Shown here piece after piece: positions 62,401 through 64,000 of a DNA stretch of 64,000 bases. The notes beneath the pieces are model-generated. The model saw only the letters and a program-made list of their open reading frames with translations, ran no database searches and was not told the origin of the DNA. Positions within the stretch are counted from its first letter, which is position 1. Every line of letters starts with the position of its first letter. Both the position numbers and the translations under genes were made by a program. The stretch is taken from NCBI GenBank assembly GCA_036785705.1, contig JAWUZG010000176.1:607473-671472 (forward strand), given 5' to 3'. Origin of the DNA: Acanthornis magna (Eukaryota; Chordata; Aves; Passeriformes; Acanthizidae).

Positions 62401-64000
62401 ACTGCTTCTTGATTTATTGGGCAACTTCAATAACTTTCAGACCTAACACTTTTGTTTTGTTTCTTTCTGCAGAGAAATTCTTGTCTAGGATTCTGCCCTT
62501 TGATACTATGGATACAGTGATCAATTATATATAGATAGGCTATTTGGACTATTCACACCAGAGATTAACAGGAATAATTAACCATTAATGGAGATAACAG
62601 CAAAGAGTTTAAGACTATAGATGGACAAATTTTAGTTCTGCCACCAGCTGGGGATGTAATTATAGGATGTGTTTTCATCAATATCTCCATGAGCCTGTGT
62701 GAATTCCAGTACATTCTTTTTCTGCATGACATCCACATTTACAGTTCACAGATTCTTATGTATGCCAGTGATTTTCATATGAACAACTAATATGTGTAAA
62801 ATGCCCAGAAAACAACTGGGACAACAAGCAATATATTTTGTATTCACAAAGTTCATCATATTGACAGCTGCACTTGCTTCTTCAGGTTCCTATTTCATTC
62901 CATTCTCCTCACACACATTAAAACAGAAACAATTTGTTGCCCTCTATTACCCCTGGCTTCCTCTTCTGTCCTACCTTCCACCCCTCACCTAATCGATCCT
63001 TCTCATATTCCTGAGTGCACATGAAGTTTCTGCATCCTAGTGATTTTTCCCATTTTCTCATGTAGCTGCTCTATCACCCCATCTCACCTCTTGATCCATT
63101 CATCTCTTTCCCCTTTGTCAAGAAAGCTTTTTTTATTTTCATCCACAACCATATTGGTCAAATTGATTCAGGTTTGAAGGAACTGAAAAAGGACCAGGTG
63201 GAACTATAATAACAGTAATAACAAAATTGGTTTTCTGTCCTTTTAGGATCTTGTTTAGCAAAAAAGATAATATACAGCTTCAACTTCCAGCTGTGGTTTA
63301 AAAACAATAAATTAGTGAAGAATCTCCCTTATTAATGCAGTCATATTTTGGATGAAATGCACAAATATCCCTATATAGCTGAAAAGCTAATTCAATCCCT
63401 TCTACTAAGATAAAATCATACCATAAGAGAAAAGCTGGTTTGCATGGGTCATTTGCTTTACATCACGTGGTCTAGCCAGCCTGATCTTAATAGAATGTTT
63501 TGGTTTACAGGGTAAACAGTAAAGCAAAAAATTTTCTGGGCAGAAGGGGATCCTTAGTCTCAGAAGAAGTATCATTATAATTTTTATCATTCCCCTATGT
63601 ATTAGGCTGTGCTTCTGAAACTAGAGCAAAACCTTATTTACTGTACTTCACTACAACAATAATGGATAAAGTTATATAGCACATATCTTGAGGATAAATT
63701 ACTTCAATTATTTTATTCTGAAGAACAATGAGAATCACACTGGTGATGCTGAAGCAATAAGAACAACCATATTATTTTACTCTTTAGATAATATTAGCTG
63801 TGATTCAGAAATCCTTATACACGCAAAATTTATTTATTCACTCCAGGTATTTAATATCTGCACTTACCCACCAAACTGCTGTTCACCTTCTCTGTGAAAT
63901 GCATAGCCTTAAAAACAAACACACAACCCATCTAAACAGATAGCTGCATGTGTGAGCACTTCTATTGTAAGAAAGACCAGTGGAGATATATTACGCCAAG
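56431..64000. other. AT-rich DNA, no gene seen
   Basis: No convincing gene, repeat or RNA. Open frames of 60-78 codons lack motifs. An overlapping pair of frames on opposite strands at 58580-58796 was considered and left out. Confidence 0.45.

Overview
The window reads as a vertebrate, almost certainly bird and probably passerine, chromosome segment. It is AT-rich and gene-poor. Its recognisable interspersed DNA is chicken-repeat-1 (CR1) LINE fragments in both orientations, class II ERV (ERVK-like) solo LTRs with 6-bp target-site duplications, and ERVL-type LTRs, one of which is followed by a tRNA-Leu primer-binding site. No bacterial signals, CRISPR array, rRNA or tRNA gene was found.

The one convincing protein gene lies on the minus strand between about 22.1 and 19.5 kb. 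A TATA-like box and three ACAATGG (SOX-type) motifs precede a short first coding exon (22009-21974). A 180-bp GT-AG intron follows (21973-21794), then a long second coding exon (21793-19886). The predicted protein of about 647 residues has an acidic N-terminal half and a C-terminal half built of about six degenerate repeats of roughly 66 residues. Each repeat carries a hydrophobic A-h-h-h-h-Q segment followed by an E/Q-rich tail. I do not recognise the family. A second strong splice donor sits inside the second exon, and the first polyadenylation signal I noted after the stop lies in an ERVL-type LTR, so the gene seems to borrow a viral 3' end.

That gene sits at the edge of a dense retroviral cluster (17.1-19.7 kb). 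The cluster holds a plus-strand LTR with a GC- and CpG-rich leader, an ERVK-like solo LTR with its target-site duplication, an ERVL-type internal stretch and a minus-strand LTR of the same family as the first.

The rest is mostly unannotated AT-rich DNA broken by repeats. CR1 pieces lie near 6.7, 25.2, 26.0-26.9, 32.8-34.4, 40.3-41.1, 43.2 and 46.8-48.6 kb; the last is interrupted by a second ERVK-like solo LTR. An LTR-like promoter segment is at 32.3-32.6 kb, a 1041-bp LTR with 5-bp duplications at 35.3-36.3 kb and its decayed relative at 55.9-56.4 kb. An ERVL solo LTR is at 41.5-42.1 kb. Simple repeats include a (TTTTA)n array at 29.43 kb, a 69-nt polypurine tract at 54.5 kb and several AT or TA tracts. 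Two striking inverted repeats lie at 16.6 and 31.8 kb.
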